A stretch of 64,000 bases of DNA, taken from NCBI RefSeq assembly GCF_019396345.1, contig NZ_JAHKRM010000001.1, positions 186,001 to 250,000 on the forward strand. The letters run 5' to 3'. This document shows, piece after piece, positions 33,331-42,600 of the stretch. Both the position numbers and the translations under genes were made by a program. This DNA is from Nonomuraea guangzhouensis (GTDB taxonomy: Bacteria; Actinomycetota; Actinomycetes; Streptosporangiales; Streptosporangiaceae). Below the pieces are notes generated by a model. The model was not told the DNA's origin, did no database searches, and saw nothing but the letters and a program-made list of their open reading frames with translations. The stretch's first letter is position 1; every line of letters begins with the position of its first letter.

Positions 33331-34515
33331 TTACGCGGGTACGCGGATGATGAGCGCGTCGCCCTGGCCGCCGCCGCCGCACAGCCCCGCCGCGCCCAGG
33401 CCGCCGCCCCGGCGCCTGAGCTCGTGGGCCAGCGTGAGCACGATGCGGGCGCCCGAGGCGCCGATCGGGTGGCCGAGCGCGATGCCGCCGCCGTTGACGT
33501 TGACCTGGTCGAGCGGCACGCCCAGCTCCTTCGCCGACTGGAGCACCACGCTGGCGAACGCCTCGTTGATCTCCACCAGGTCGAGGTCGCCGACGCTCAG
33601 GCCCTGCTTGGCCAGCGCCTGCTTGATGGCGTTGGCCGGCTGCGACTGCAGCGAGGTGTCGGGGCCGGCCACGTTGCCGTGCCTGCCGATCTCCGCCAGC
33701 CAGGGCAGACCCAGCTCCTCGGCCTTGGCCTTGGACATCACGACCACTGCGCAGGCGCCGTCGGAGATCTGCGAGGCCGAGCCGGCCGTGATCGTGCCGT
33801 CGGCGGCGAACGCCGGCCGCAGCCGGGCCAGCGTGTCCACGGTGGTGTCACCGCGGATGCCCTCGTCCTCCTTGACGACCACCGGCTCGCCGCGCCGCTG
33901 CGGGAGCTCCACCGGCACGATCTCGTCCTCGAAGACGCCGTTCTTGGTGGCCGCGGCGGCCAGTTGGTGGGAGCGGGCGGAGAGCTCGTCCTGCTCCTCG
34001 CGGCCGATGCCGAGGCGGCCGTTGTAGCGCTCGGTGGACTCGCCCATCGCGCACTGGTCGAACGCGCAGAACAGCCCGTCGTGCGCCATCGAGTCGAGCA
34101 CCGTGGTGCCGCCGTACTTGACGCCCTTGCGCAGGCCGGGCAGCAGGTGCGGCGCGTTCGTCATCGATTCCATGCCGCCCGCGACCACGATGTCGAACTC
34201 GCCCGCGCGGATGAGCTGGTCGGCCAGGGCGATGGCGTCGAGCCCCGACAGGCAGACCTTGTTGATGGTGATCGAGGGGACGGTCATCGGGATGCCCGCC
34301 TTGACCGCGGCCTGGCGGGAGGGGATCTGGCCCGCGCCCGCCTGGAGCACCTGGCCCATGATCACGTACTCGACGGCCTCAGGCGCGACTCCGGCACGTT
34401 CCAGTGCGGCCTTGATGGCGATGCCGCCGAGCTCCACGGCGGGCAGCCCGGACAGGGCGCCGAGCAGCTTGCCTATGGGCGTACGAGCTCCGGCTACGAT
34501 GACGGACCCAGACAT
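33331..34515 (-). CDS. Acetyl-CoA acetyltransferase (thiolase, FadA4-like)
   Basis: From ATG 34515 the product is 394 aa and starts [19 protein letters not shown]. The acyl-enzyme Cys88 is in [11 protein letters not shown]; the C-terminal catalytic pair lies in [17 protein letters not shown] and [13 protein letters not shown]. It condenses or cleaves acetoacetyl-CoA. It is divergent from methylmalonyl-CoA epimerase, the layout seen in Streptomyces (SCO5399/SCO5398) and M. tuberculosis (Rv1323/Rv1322A). A longer frame upstream is not supported. Confidence 0.95.
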   Translation of the reverse strand: MSGSVIVAGARTPIGKLLGALSGLPAVELGGIAIKAALERAGVAPEAVEYVIMGQVLQAGAGQIPSRQAAVKAGIPMTVPSITINKVCLSGLDAIALADQLIRAGEFDIVVAGGMESMTNAPHLLPGLRKGVKYGGTTVLDSMAHDGLFCAFDQCAMGESTERYNGRLGIGREEQDELSARSHQLAAAATKNGVFEDEIVPVELPQRRGEPVVVKEDEGIRGDTTVDTLARLRPAFAADGTITAGSASQISDGACAVVVMSKAKAEELGLPWLAEIGRHGNVAGPDTSLQSQPANAIKQALAKQGLSVGDLDLVEINEAFASVVLQSAKELGVPLDQVNVNGGGIALGHPIGASGARIVLTLAHELRRRGGGLGAAGLCGGGGQGDALIIRVPA

Positions 34516-34599
34516 GGCGACGGCCTCCTGTGCGCGCGAGGGGTTCTTTGACACCATACCCACGAGTAGGTGCACGCTCGCTATGGAGGCAGGCCACAC

Positions 34600-35049
34600 A
34601 TGTTCATGCGGATCGACCACATCGGGATCGCCTGTCACGACCTTGAGGCGAAGATCGCGCTATTCTCGGACACGTTCGAGTTGACCGTCGTGGCACGCGA
34701 GGTGAACGAGGAGCAAGGGGTCCGGGAGGCCATGCTCCACATCGCCGACGGCGAGGGCGGGAGCTCCTACATTCAGTTGCTGGAGCCGCTGTCTCCCGAC
34801 ACGCCGGTGGGAAAGTTCCTGGCCAAGCGGGGCGAGGGCGTGCACCATGTGGCGTTCGGGGTGCCGGACGTGGCCGAGGCGATGGAACGGTTGGCGGGTA
34901 AGGGCGTGCGGTTGCTCGACGAGCGCCCGCGACACGGCTCGATGGGGTCGGAGATCGCGTTTGCGCACCCCAAGGACGTGGGAGGGATGCTCACTGAGCT
35001 GGTGCAGGCAGCCGGAGCTCCGGCAAACGTCAAAACCGATCGTATGTAA
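34600..35049 (+). CDS. mce: Methylmalonyl-CoA epimerase
   Basis: The 149-aa VOC-fold protein starts [22 protein letters not shown] with GGAGG upstream of ATG 34600. Metal ligands are the His in IDHIGIA, the Glu/Gln region at YIQLLEPL, and the His pair in [11 protein letters not shown]. It interconverts R- and S-methylmalonyl-CoA, linking propionyl-CoA and succinyl-CoA. Its neighbours on both sides match the conserved actinobacterial block. Confidence 0.93.
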   Translation: MFMRIDHIGIACHDLEAKIALFSDTFELTVVAREVNEEQGVREAMLHIADGEGGSSYIQLLEPLSPDTPVGKFLAKRGEGVHHVAFGVPDVAEAMERLAGKGVRLLDERPRHGSMGSEIAFAHPKDVGGMLTELVQAAGAPANVKTDRM

Positions 35050-35215
35050 CTAGTCACGCAGATAGTCCGACGGGGCTTCTCAGGCGGGGCTGGCGGAGTA
35101 CGCTGGCTTTCCACCGGACAAGGCGCCTGCCGCGAGGCACAGGCTCCTGGCTCGGCTGTCCCGAACCCCCCGTCCGGCCCGTGTAGCCGTCTCGACAACC
35201 CAGGATCGAGCCTCC

Positions 35216-36520
35216 ATGCAGTCCGACATCGACGCCCAGCTCAACAACTTCTTCGAGGATGCCCCAGCACGCGAGTTCGACGTCGTGCTCCGTGGTTACG
35301 ACCGCCATCAGGTTCACGATCATCTGAAGCAGCTCGACGGTGAGCTTCGCCAGTCGCGCGAGCAGGTGACGTCCCTGCAGCGCGATCTATCCGACTCCCA
35401 GCGCCAGTTGCAGGAGCAGGAGCGCCCGACCTACTCCGGTCTCGGCGCCCGCATCGAGCAGCTGTTGCGCCTCGCCGAGGAGCAGGCCACCGAGCTCGTC
35501 CAGGCCGCGAGGTCCGAGGCCAACGAGATCAAGGCCGCCGCCAAGGTCGAGGCCGCCGACGTACGGGCCGCCGCCGAGGCCGAGGCCGCCGACAAGCGGG
35601 CTCAGGCGACGCGCGAGAGCGACGAGATGCGCACCAGCGCCGAGCGCGACGCGGAGGAGACCCGCTCGACCGCTCGTAGGCTGGCCGACGAGCTGACCAA
35701 CACCACCGAGCGCGAGGTCGCCAAGCTGCGGGCCACCGCCGACCACGAGGTGGCGGAGAAGCGGGCCGACGCCGAGCGCGAGATCGCCAAGCTGCGCACG
35801 ACGACCGAGCGCGAGGTGGCGCAGCTGCGTGCCTCGACCAAGCGCGAGCGCGACGAGGTGCTGACCACCGCCAAGCGGCAGGCCGACGAGATGCGCGCGC
35901 AGGCTCAGCGGGTGCTGGAGGAGTCCGAGGCCAAGCGGGCGCAGGACGAGGCGGAGTTCGAGATCCAGCTGGCCTCCCGCCGCGAGGAGGCCGAGCGCCA
36001 GGAGGCCGAGCGCCACGCCACCGCGCAGGCCAACACGCAGAAGCTGGTCGCCGAGGCCGAGCAGCGCGCGGCCACGGCCGAGTCGCGGGCCACGAAGGCC
36101 ACCCAGCAGGCCGACCAGACCAGGCGCGAGGCCGACCTGCACGCCAAGCAGCTGGTCGCCAACGCTCGCAAGAGCTCCGAGACGATCGTCTCCGAGGCCA
36201 AGTCCAGCGCCGAAACCATCGTCACCGAGGCCAAGAACGACGCCGAGCGCACCCGCACGGCGATGCAGCGCCAGGTCGACGAGCTCACCCGCCAGCGCGA
36301 CAGCATCACCAGCCACCTGGCGCAGCTGCGTCAGCTGCTCGGTGGCGCCGCTCTGCCGGGCATGGAGCCCGAGCCCGCGGTCACCGCGGCCCCGCCGAAG
36401 CCGGCGATCGCCGCACCGGTCACCGACAAGCCCGCCCCGGCCGCCGCACCGGCACCGGCACCGGCGCCGGCCAAGGCCGAGACCAAGGGCGAAGACGACG
36501 CGGAGTGGTGGCAGGAGTAG
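35216..36520 (+). CDS. FilP/Scy-type polarity coiled-coil protein with DivIVA-like N-terminus
   Basis: The 434-aa protein has a DivIVA-like N-terminus (PAREFDVVLRGYDRHQVHDHLKQLDG, residues 16-42) and a continuous coiled coil to about residue 380, dominated by 8- and 11-residue Ala/Glu/Arg/Thr repeats. It ends with a Pro/Ala tail and WWQE. In Streptomyces scy and filP, encoding polarisome and filament-forming proteins for tip growth, lie next to mce and thiolase. At 434 aa it is closer to FilP (about 310) than to Scy (about 1300), so this organism seems to have one protein at this locus. This supports a filamentous lifestyle. A U-tailed terminator follows. Confidence 0.85.
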   Translation: MQSDIDAQLNNFFEDAPAREFDVVLRGYDRHQVHDHLKQLDGELRQSREQVTSLQRDLSDSQRQLQEQERPTYSGLGARIEQLLRLAEEQATELVQAARSEANEIKAAAKVEAADVRAAAEAEAADKRAQATRESDEMRTSAERDAEETRSTARRLADELTNTTEREVAKLRATADHEVAEKRADAEREIAKLRTTTEREVAQLRASTKRERDEVLTTAKRQADEMRAQAQRVLEESEAKRAQDEAEFEIQLASRREEAERQEAERHATAQANTQKLVAEAEQRAATAESRATKATQQADQTRREADLHAKQLVANARKSSETIVSEAKSSAETIVTEAKNDAERTRTAMQRQVDELTRQRDSITSHLAQLRQLLGGAALPGMEPEPAVTAAPPKPAIAAPVTDKPAPAAAPAPAPAPAKAETKGEDDAEWWQE

Positions 36521-36561
36521 CCGCCACCGAGGTCGACTACACGGGGGTTGGCTGACGGTTG

Positions 36562-36600
36562 AAGAGAGCCTGGTGACCTTGGGGTCGCTAGGCTCTCTTT
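36562..36600 (+). terminator. Rho-independent terminator after the polarity gene
   Basis: AAGAGAGCCT (36562-36571) pairs with AGGCTCTCTT (36590-36599) and is followed by TGTCG. The tail is T-rich, making it the most canonical terminator in the window. Confidence 0.85.
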
Positions 36601-36662
36601 GTCGTTCCATAGGCCATATGTCAAAAACTGCCGTGGTTTGTCGTGATCTTCCAGGAGCCCCC

Positions 36663-37748
36663 GTGTCCGCAGAAGCCGAATCCCCTGCCGTGGAGGACGT
36701 CGCCAAGCCCCCGCCATACGCGCTGCCGCTCAACCGGGGGCCGTTCCTGTTCGGGCTGGTCGGCGGGCTGGGCGTGCTGACCGCGATCGCGCTCGCGCAG
36801 ATGGTGGTGCGCTCGCTCAGCGTGATCGTCCTGGTCGTGGTGGCGATGTTCCTGGCGGTCGGACTGAACCCGGCCGTGGAGGCGCTGCAACGGCGCGGAC
36901 TGGCCAGGCGCTGGGCGATCTCGATCGTGTTCGCCGGGGTCATCGTGGCGTTCGCGCTGTTCGGGCTGGCCGTGGTGCCGCCGGTGAGCAAGCAGCTGAC
37001 CGAGTTCATCGCGGCCGTGCCCGGTTACGTGACCGAGCTCAGCAATCATCCGACGCTCCGGCAGCTCGACGCCGATTACCAGATCCTGCCGAAGGTGGCC
37101 ACGTTCGTCACCAGCCAGCTGGGGCCCTCGCTGGCCAGCGGGGTCGTGGGGGCGGGGCTGGTGGTGCTCGACGGCGTGTTCACCACGGTGACGCTGCTGG
37201 TGCTCATGCTCTACTTCCTCGGCTCCCTGCACACGATCAAGGCGTACCTGCTCAAGCTGGTGCCGGCCTCCCGGCGGGAGCGGACCAGGGAGATCAGCGA
37301 GCAGATCCTCGACGGCATCGGCGGCTATGTCGCGGGCAACGTCCTCATCTCGGTCATCGCCGGCGTGCTGACCTGGATCTTCCTGTCGGTCATGGGCGTG
37401 AAGTACGCGCTGGCGCTGGCGCTGGTGGTCGCGCTCACGGACCTGATCCCGCTCGTCGGCGCCACCATCGGAGCGATTCTGGTGACGGGGGTCGGGCTGC
37501 TCCAGTCGCTGCCCGTGGGACTCGCCTGCGCGGTGTTCTTCGTGATCTACCAGCAGGTCGAGAACTACCTGATCTACCCGCGCGTCATGAAGCGCTCCGT
37601 GGACGTGACGCCGGCGGTGACGGTGATCGCCGCGCTGTTCGGCGGCGCGCTGCTCGGCATCGTGGGCGCGCTGGTGGCCATCCCGGTCGCGGCCGCCATC
37701 GCGCTGATCATCCGCGAGTTCGTCCTCCCCCGCCAAGCACAGGCCTGA
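36663..37748 (+). CDS. AI-2E family transporter (PerM-like)
   Basis: From GTG 36663, with AGGAG 7 nt upstream, the product is 361 aa with about 8 membrane segments. SVIVLVVVAMFLAVGLNPAVEALQRRG and ALVVALTDLIPLVGATIGAIL, followed by VENYLIYPRVMKRSVDVTP, are hallmarks of the AI-2E/PerM family. Members export diverse small molecules; the substrate here is not known. An ATG at 36618 is in frame but has no better ribosome site. It is convergent with the alpha/beta hydrolase gene (15 bp apart). Confidence 0.9.
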   Translation: MSAEAESPAVEDVAKPPPYALPLNRGPFLFGLVGGLGVLTAIALAQMVVRSLSVIVLVVVAMFLAVGLNPAVEALQRRGLARRWAISIVFAGVIVAFALFGLAVVPPVSKQLTEFIAAVPGYVTELSNHPTLRQLDADYQILPKVATFVTSQLGPSLASGVVGAGLVVLDGVFTTVTLLVLMLYFLGSLHTIKAYLLKLVPASRRERTREISEQILDGIGGYVAGNVLISVIAGVLTWIFLSVMGVKYALALALVVALTDLIPLVGATIGAILVTGVGLLQSLPVGLACAVFFVIYQQVENYLIYPRVMKRSVDVTPAVTVIAALFGGALLGIVGALVAIPVAAAIALIIREFVLPRQAQA

Positions 37749-37763
37749 CCGCGGCGGTGGCAG

Positions 37764-38555
37764 TCAGCGAGGTGGTGCCGCGCCGCCGAGTTCGGAGTTG
37801 AGGAACTCCGCCACGGCCGCGTTGAACGCCTCCGGCTGCTCGACCGCCGACAGGTGACCGGCCTTCGGAATGATCTCCAACCGCCCGTCGGGTACGGCCC
37901 GCGCCATCGCCTCCGCGTCGGCCACGGTCGCCAGCTCGTCCTCCTCCCCCACCACGACGAGCAGCGGCACCTTGAGCGCGGCCAGCGTGTCGAACGAGTC
38001 GGGCCGCCCGGCCATGGCCCGCTGCGCCCAGGCCACCGCACCGGGCGGAGCCGACTGCACGAGCCCCTTGACCCGCCCGAACACCATGGCCCTGCGCTCC
38101 TTGGTGGTGGGCCCGATCAGCGCGGGCAGCACCTCCGACACGAGCACCGCGCTGCCGTCGGACAGGACCGCGTTGGCGATGCGCTCCCTGTTCGCGCGGG
38201 CGGGCTCAGGGTCGGGAGTCGCCTTCGTGTCGGCGAGTATGACGCCCCGCAGCCGATCAGGGTGGCGGCGGCAGAACGCCATCGTCACGTAGCCGCCCAT
38301 CGACAGCCCGCCGACGACCGCGCGATCGATCCCCTCGCCGTCGAGCATCCTGGCGACGTCGTCGGCCATCACCTCGACCGACGGCTCTTCCTCCCCCAGC
38401 CGCGACCCACCGAAGCCGCGCAGGTCAGGTGTGATCACGCGACACGACCTGGCCAGCCCCTCTCGCTGCGCCAGCCACATGGCCGACGAGAGCGGAAACG
38501 CGTGAAGCAGTACGACCGGGAGTCCCGTTCCGGCTGATCTCGTGTAAAGCTGCAC
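37764..38555 (-). CDS. Alpha/beta hydrolase
   Basis: The 263-aa product (from GTG 38555) has PVVLLHAFPLSSAMW (oxyanion region), DLRGFGGS, the nucleophile elbow GGLSMGGYVTM and a late KAGHLSAVEQP with the catalytic His; VVVGEEDELATV carries the acid. Typical of 3-oxoadipate enol-lactonase-like hydrolases, but no catabolic neighbours support that function. An ATG at 38591 is a longer alternative start; GTG 38555 gives the normal N-terminus (QLYTRSAGTGLP). Confidence 0.85.
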   Translation of the reverse strand: MQLYTRSAGTGLPVVLLHAFPLSSAMWLAQREGLARSCRVITPDLRGFGGSRLGEEEPSVEVMADDVARMLDGEGIDRAVVGGLSMGGYVTMAFCRRHPDRLRGVILADTKATPDPEPARANRERIANAVLSDGSAVLVSEVLPALIGPTTKERRAMVFGRVKGLVQSAPPGAVAWAQRAMAGRPDSFDTLAALKVPLLVVVGEEDELATVADAEAMARAVPDGRLEIIPKAGHLSAVEQPEAFNAAVAEFLNSELGGAAPPR

Positions 38556-38768
38556 GCACGATAATGTAGACCTCTTTTGTCCTTCCATCACTTCTCGGCT
38601 TATGCCGATATTGCCTCGTGTGCTGACCGCTTTCTGTTACACCAGTCTTTTTTACGGCCGGCAGTGGCCGGCCCCAACCGCCATACGTGGCCGGGGCCCG
38701 TCCAGGGACACGCTCCTCCGGCTCCCGTGCCGGGCGCCGTGACGTGCGCGTTCTTCACCATTGCCGCC

Positions 38769-39530
38769 CTATCCGATGGCCGTCGCGCCCCCGTCGATGA
38801 ACAGCACCTGCCCCGTCATATACGCCGATGCCCCACTCGCCAGAAAGACCGCGGGATGAGCCATTTCCTCAGGTGTTCCCCAGCGACGCATCGGGACACT
38901 GGACACCGTCGCCTCGTTCGACGCTTCGTCTTCCCACAGGTTGCGGTTGAGACCCGTGGCGGTCCAGCCGGGACATAGCGCGTTGACCCGCACCCCGGCT
39001 CGCGCCCATTCCACGGCCAGAGTTTTGGTCAACGCCACGACCGCCGCCTTCGCCGCCGCGTAAGGGGCCAGGAAAGGCGCGCCCAATGCCGCAGCCGACG
39101 CCACGTTGATGACCGAGCCGGTGCCTCTGTCCAGGAGGTGGGGTGCCACCGCGTGACAGACCGCCATGGTCGAGTCGAGGTTGAGCCGGAGGAGTTTGTC
39201 CCAGCCGGACAGCCGGAGATCCTTGAACTCGACGAGGAAGTTCGACCCGCCGGCGTTGTTGACCACGATGTCGAGGTGGCCGAGCCCGTCGATCGCCGCC
39301 GCCACGGCGCCCGTGGCGGCGTCGCGGTCGGTGAGGTCGGCGGGCAGGACGACCGCGCGCCGGCCCAGCGCCTCGATCTCCTTGGCCACCTCGGCCAGGG
39401 GTTCGGGCGAGCGGGACACGAGCGCCACGTCGGCCCCGGCCTCGGCGTACGCGAGCGCGATGGCCCGCCCGATGCCCTTCGACGCCCCGGTGACCAGAGC
39501 CTGCTTACCGCTGAGATCGAACGCGCCCAC
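38769..39530 (-). CDS. Short-chain dehydrogenase/reductase
   Basis: From GTG 39530 (GAGG upstream), the 253-aa classical SDR has TGASKGIG (cofactor loop), NNAGG, an SxnYxxxK catalytic set (VASAAALGAPFLAPYAAAK) and a C-terminal GQVLFIDGGATAIG. Arg/Ser after the second strand (LVSRSPEP) suggests NADP. It resembles gluconate 5-dehydrogenase or 2-deoxy-gluconate dehydrogenase types, but the substrate is unknown. The terminator at 39592-39622 separates it from the upstream RHS gene. Confidence 0.88.
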   Translation of the reverse strand: MGAFDLSGKQALVTGASKGIGRAIALAYAEAGADVALVSRSPEPLAEVAKEIEALGRRAVVLPADLTDRDAATGAVAAAIDGLGHLDIVVNNAGGSNFLVEFKDLRLSGWDKLLRLNLDSTMAVCHAVAPHLLDRGTGSVINVASAAALGAPFLAPYAAAKAAVVALTKTLAVEWARAGVRVNALCPGWTATGLNRNLWEDEASNEATVSSVPMRRWGTPEEMAHPAVFLASGASAYMTGQVLFIDGGATAIG

Positions 39531-39591
39531 GGGATGCCTCCTCGCCTCGGAACCGAACAAGATTCTATGGACTGGGTGCCTGGAAACGCCA

Positions 39592-39622
39592 CCGGCGCGG
39601 GGCCACGAGGGCCCCGCGCCGG
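39592..39622 (-). terminator. Terminator of the RHS gene
   Basis: CCGGCGCGGGGCC (39592-39604) and GGCCCCGCGCCGG (39610-39622) form a 13-bp perfect stem with a 5-nt loop, 25 bp after the RHS stop on the minus strand. Confidence 0.85.
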
Positions 39623-39646
39623 CACGTCATCGGCAGGAGAGAGGTG

Positions 39647-42600
39647 CTACCCCAGCCCGCCCAAGAGGGTGTCGATGGTGTCCACGATGTTGTCCACGAT
39701 CTTCTGGCTTCGGGCACCCAGTTCGGCGATCGCGCCGGACCTCTTGGTCAGCTCGATCTCCTCGTTCTTCCAGAGCTGTTTCTCCGCGCTTCCGGAGCCC
39801 GCGCGATCCGGGAGGCGCGTCGGAGGTCGCCCTTCGGGGTACATCCGGCCGTTGCCGTAGACGGTGTAGGACTGGGTCTGCTGTGTCGAGCCGTCGTTGC
39901 GGTAGACCTGGCTCGGCCTTGGCTGCGCCGGCTGCCGGCTCGCCTTGGGCGGCGACTGCCGCTGTACCGCTCTTTGGCTGGTCGGCCGGTGTGCCGGACG
40001 CTGGCGTGCCTGCTGGATCCCGCGTGGGAGCCGGCCGGCCCGGTGGTTGCGCGCCCTGGCCGCCGCCGCGGCCCGCCTCTTCGCCGCCGCCTCAGCTGCC
40101 TTTCTCCTGGCTTCCCTTCTCGCCGCCGCGGCGGCCCGTCGTTTCGCCGCAGCAGCCGCGGCCTTTCTTATCTTCTCGGCGGCCTTCTTCTTGGCCGCCG
40201 CCAAGGCCCGCTTCTTGGCCGCCTCAGCGGCCTTCTTCTTGGCCAGCTCCAGGGCCTTCTTCCTGGCCAGTGCCGCGGCCCGGCGCTTGGCCGCCGCGAT
40301 GGCCGCGCGCCTGGCAGCCGCCCGTGCTGCCGCGAGTGCCGCCCGCCTGGCGGCCGCCTGCGCCAGCTTCCTGGCGATGATCCTGGCCGCGATCCTGGCC
40401 GCGATGCCGACGACGATCCAGAACAGCTGCCCGTCGGGGTCGCTCATGCTGACGGGGCTGTTGTTGGCGTAGGCATAGGCGTTGAGCTGCTGCGGGTCCT
40501 CCTCGTCGATGATGGGGTCGACCGACAGGAAGCGGCCGTTCTTGGCGTCGTACTCACGGGCGCCCAGGTGGACCAGCCCGGTCGTCGGGTCGTTCCCGCC
40601 GCCGACGAACCCGCGCTGCCCCGGCCACCACTCTGGTGGAGATCCCCGGTCCTCGCCGAACGGCGTCATCCTCCTGATGGCCACCGCCCCGCTCCCGGCG
40701 TTCACCGCGGCCTGCGCGGTGCCCTGGTGGTCGTTGGCCAGGAAGTAGACCTGGTTGTCCGGTGTGCGGACCGCGATGGCCTCGCCGTTGATGGTGTAGT
40801 AACGGGTCTGCTCGACCGCGTCCTTGGCGAAGTCGAAGCGCAGCTCCATGTCGTCGATGTACAGGGTGGCGTCGGTCGTGGTCTTGCGCAGCAGCCGCTC
40901 GCCGTCCGCGTCGTACACGAACGAGGTGCTCTTGCCCGCCTCCGTCACCGACTCCAGGTTGCCCTCGGCGTCCCAGACCAGGGTCTGGTCCGAGTTACCG
41001 ACCTTGCGTCTGGTGGTGTTGCCGGCCTCGTCGTAGGCGAACACGTCCGCCCCGACCGCCTGCAGCGCGTGCGGCTGCTTGGCGCCGGCCGCCGGGAAGG
41101 TGGAGGTACGGACGGATTCGGCCGCGCCGCCCCAGGCGTGCTTGGTCTCCTTGATCCGGTTGCCGGTGGCGTCGTATTGGTAGCTGACCGCGTAGGGGGC
41201 CACGCCGCCGATCTTGTCGGACTGCGGGGTGCCGCTGGCGCAGTCGTCGGTGGCCGTCCACGCCGAGGTCATGCGGCGCAGATGGTCATACTTGAAGCAC
41301 TGCGTGTCCTGGCCGCTCGCCTGCTCGGCGACCTTGGTGATGTTGCCGACCGCGTCGTAGGTGTAGTTGAGGTCGAGATCGGCCGCGGTGGCGCTCTCCC
41401 TGTCCAGCCGCATCCTGGTCAGCCTGCGGGTGGACTCGTCGTGGGTGTAGGTGAGCCAGGTCTTCTTGCCTCCGGCGCCCAGCTCGTACTGCAGGGTCTC
41501 GCCCAGCTTGGAGTAGCGGGTCGCGGTGACGTACGACGACAGGCCGGTGACCTTGGTCGGCTGGCTGAGCTCGTCGTAGGAGTAGACGACCGACTCCTCC
41601 GCCAGGCCGCCACCGGCGGGGAAGCTGACGGACTGGACCTGGTCGTCGAGCGTGTAGCGGGTGTTGAGCTGGTACGAACCGGCCAGCTTGCCCTCCCGCT
41701 CGGGGACGGTGACGGTCTGGCGCAGCGTGCGGTAGCTGGTGTCGATGGCGTTGATCTCCGCCTTGTACGCCTGCCCGCCCACGTAGCGGATGCTGGCGTT
41801 CAGGTGGCCCTTGGCCAGCGCGTCGTACTTCCACTCGGCCAGCAGAGTGCCGGTCGCGGAGTCCGCCCGCATCTCCTTCTTGCGGCCCAGCTCGTCGTAG
41901 ACGTACCACAACGTCTTGCCGCGGGAGTCAGTGGTGCTGAGCAGCTCGTCGGCGTCGTTGTAGGTCATCGTGGTGACGCCCTTGTCGGGGTCCTCGGTCT
42001 TGATCTCCCGTCCGCGCAGGTCGTAGTGGTGGCGCCACACGTTGCCCGCCGGGTCCGTCACCGTGGACAGCTGGCCCGCGTGGTCGTAGGTGTACTTGGT
42101 GGCCTCGTACTCGCCGGTCGGGGTCGCGCCCTTGTACTGGCGCAGCTCGATGAGGCGGTCCTCGGCGTCGCCGATGCGGGTCGTCGCGGTGCCGCCCGGC
42201 GGCGGCGTCACGTGGATCCGGTCGCCCTCCTGCGTGGAGGACACCCGGAACTTCTCCACGCCCTTCGCCTTGAGAGCCTGGGCGCTGACGTCGCCGGTGC
42301 CGTCGAAGGTCGACACGACCTGGGTCGGCACGTCGGCGTCGGCCACCGCGAGCAGCTCGGTGGAGGGCGCCCCGGTGGCGAAGTAGCCGGTGTTGGACTT
42401 CACCGTCTCGCCGAGCGAGTTGTAGATGGTGTCGGTGATCGTGCGTCCCTCACGCAGCGCGGGGTCCTGCGTCTGGGTGTCGAGGGGCGCGGGTTCCTGG
42501 GTCTGCCGCTCGCGCAGCAGGCCGTCGTACAGCTCGTAGCTGGTGGTGTAGGCGCCGTCCGCGCGCAGCGTCTTCGTGGTGACGACGCTGGGGCCGTCGT

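Noticed and set aside
35050..35215. Possible promoter or small ORF upstream of the polarity gene
   Set aside because: No clear -35/-10 pair, palindrome or ORF with RBS was found; it is treated as an ordinary 166-bp leader.
38640..38700. GC-rich hairpin (GGCCGGC/GCCGGCC) preceded by TTTTTT between the alpha/beta hydrolase and SDR genes
   Set aside because: The T-tract is on the wrong side for a plus-strand terminator, and on the minus strand it becomes an A-tract, so it is not a canonical terminator for either gene; pairing is only 7 bp.
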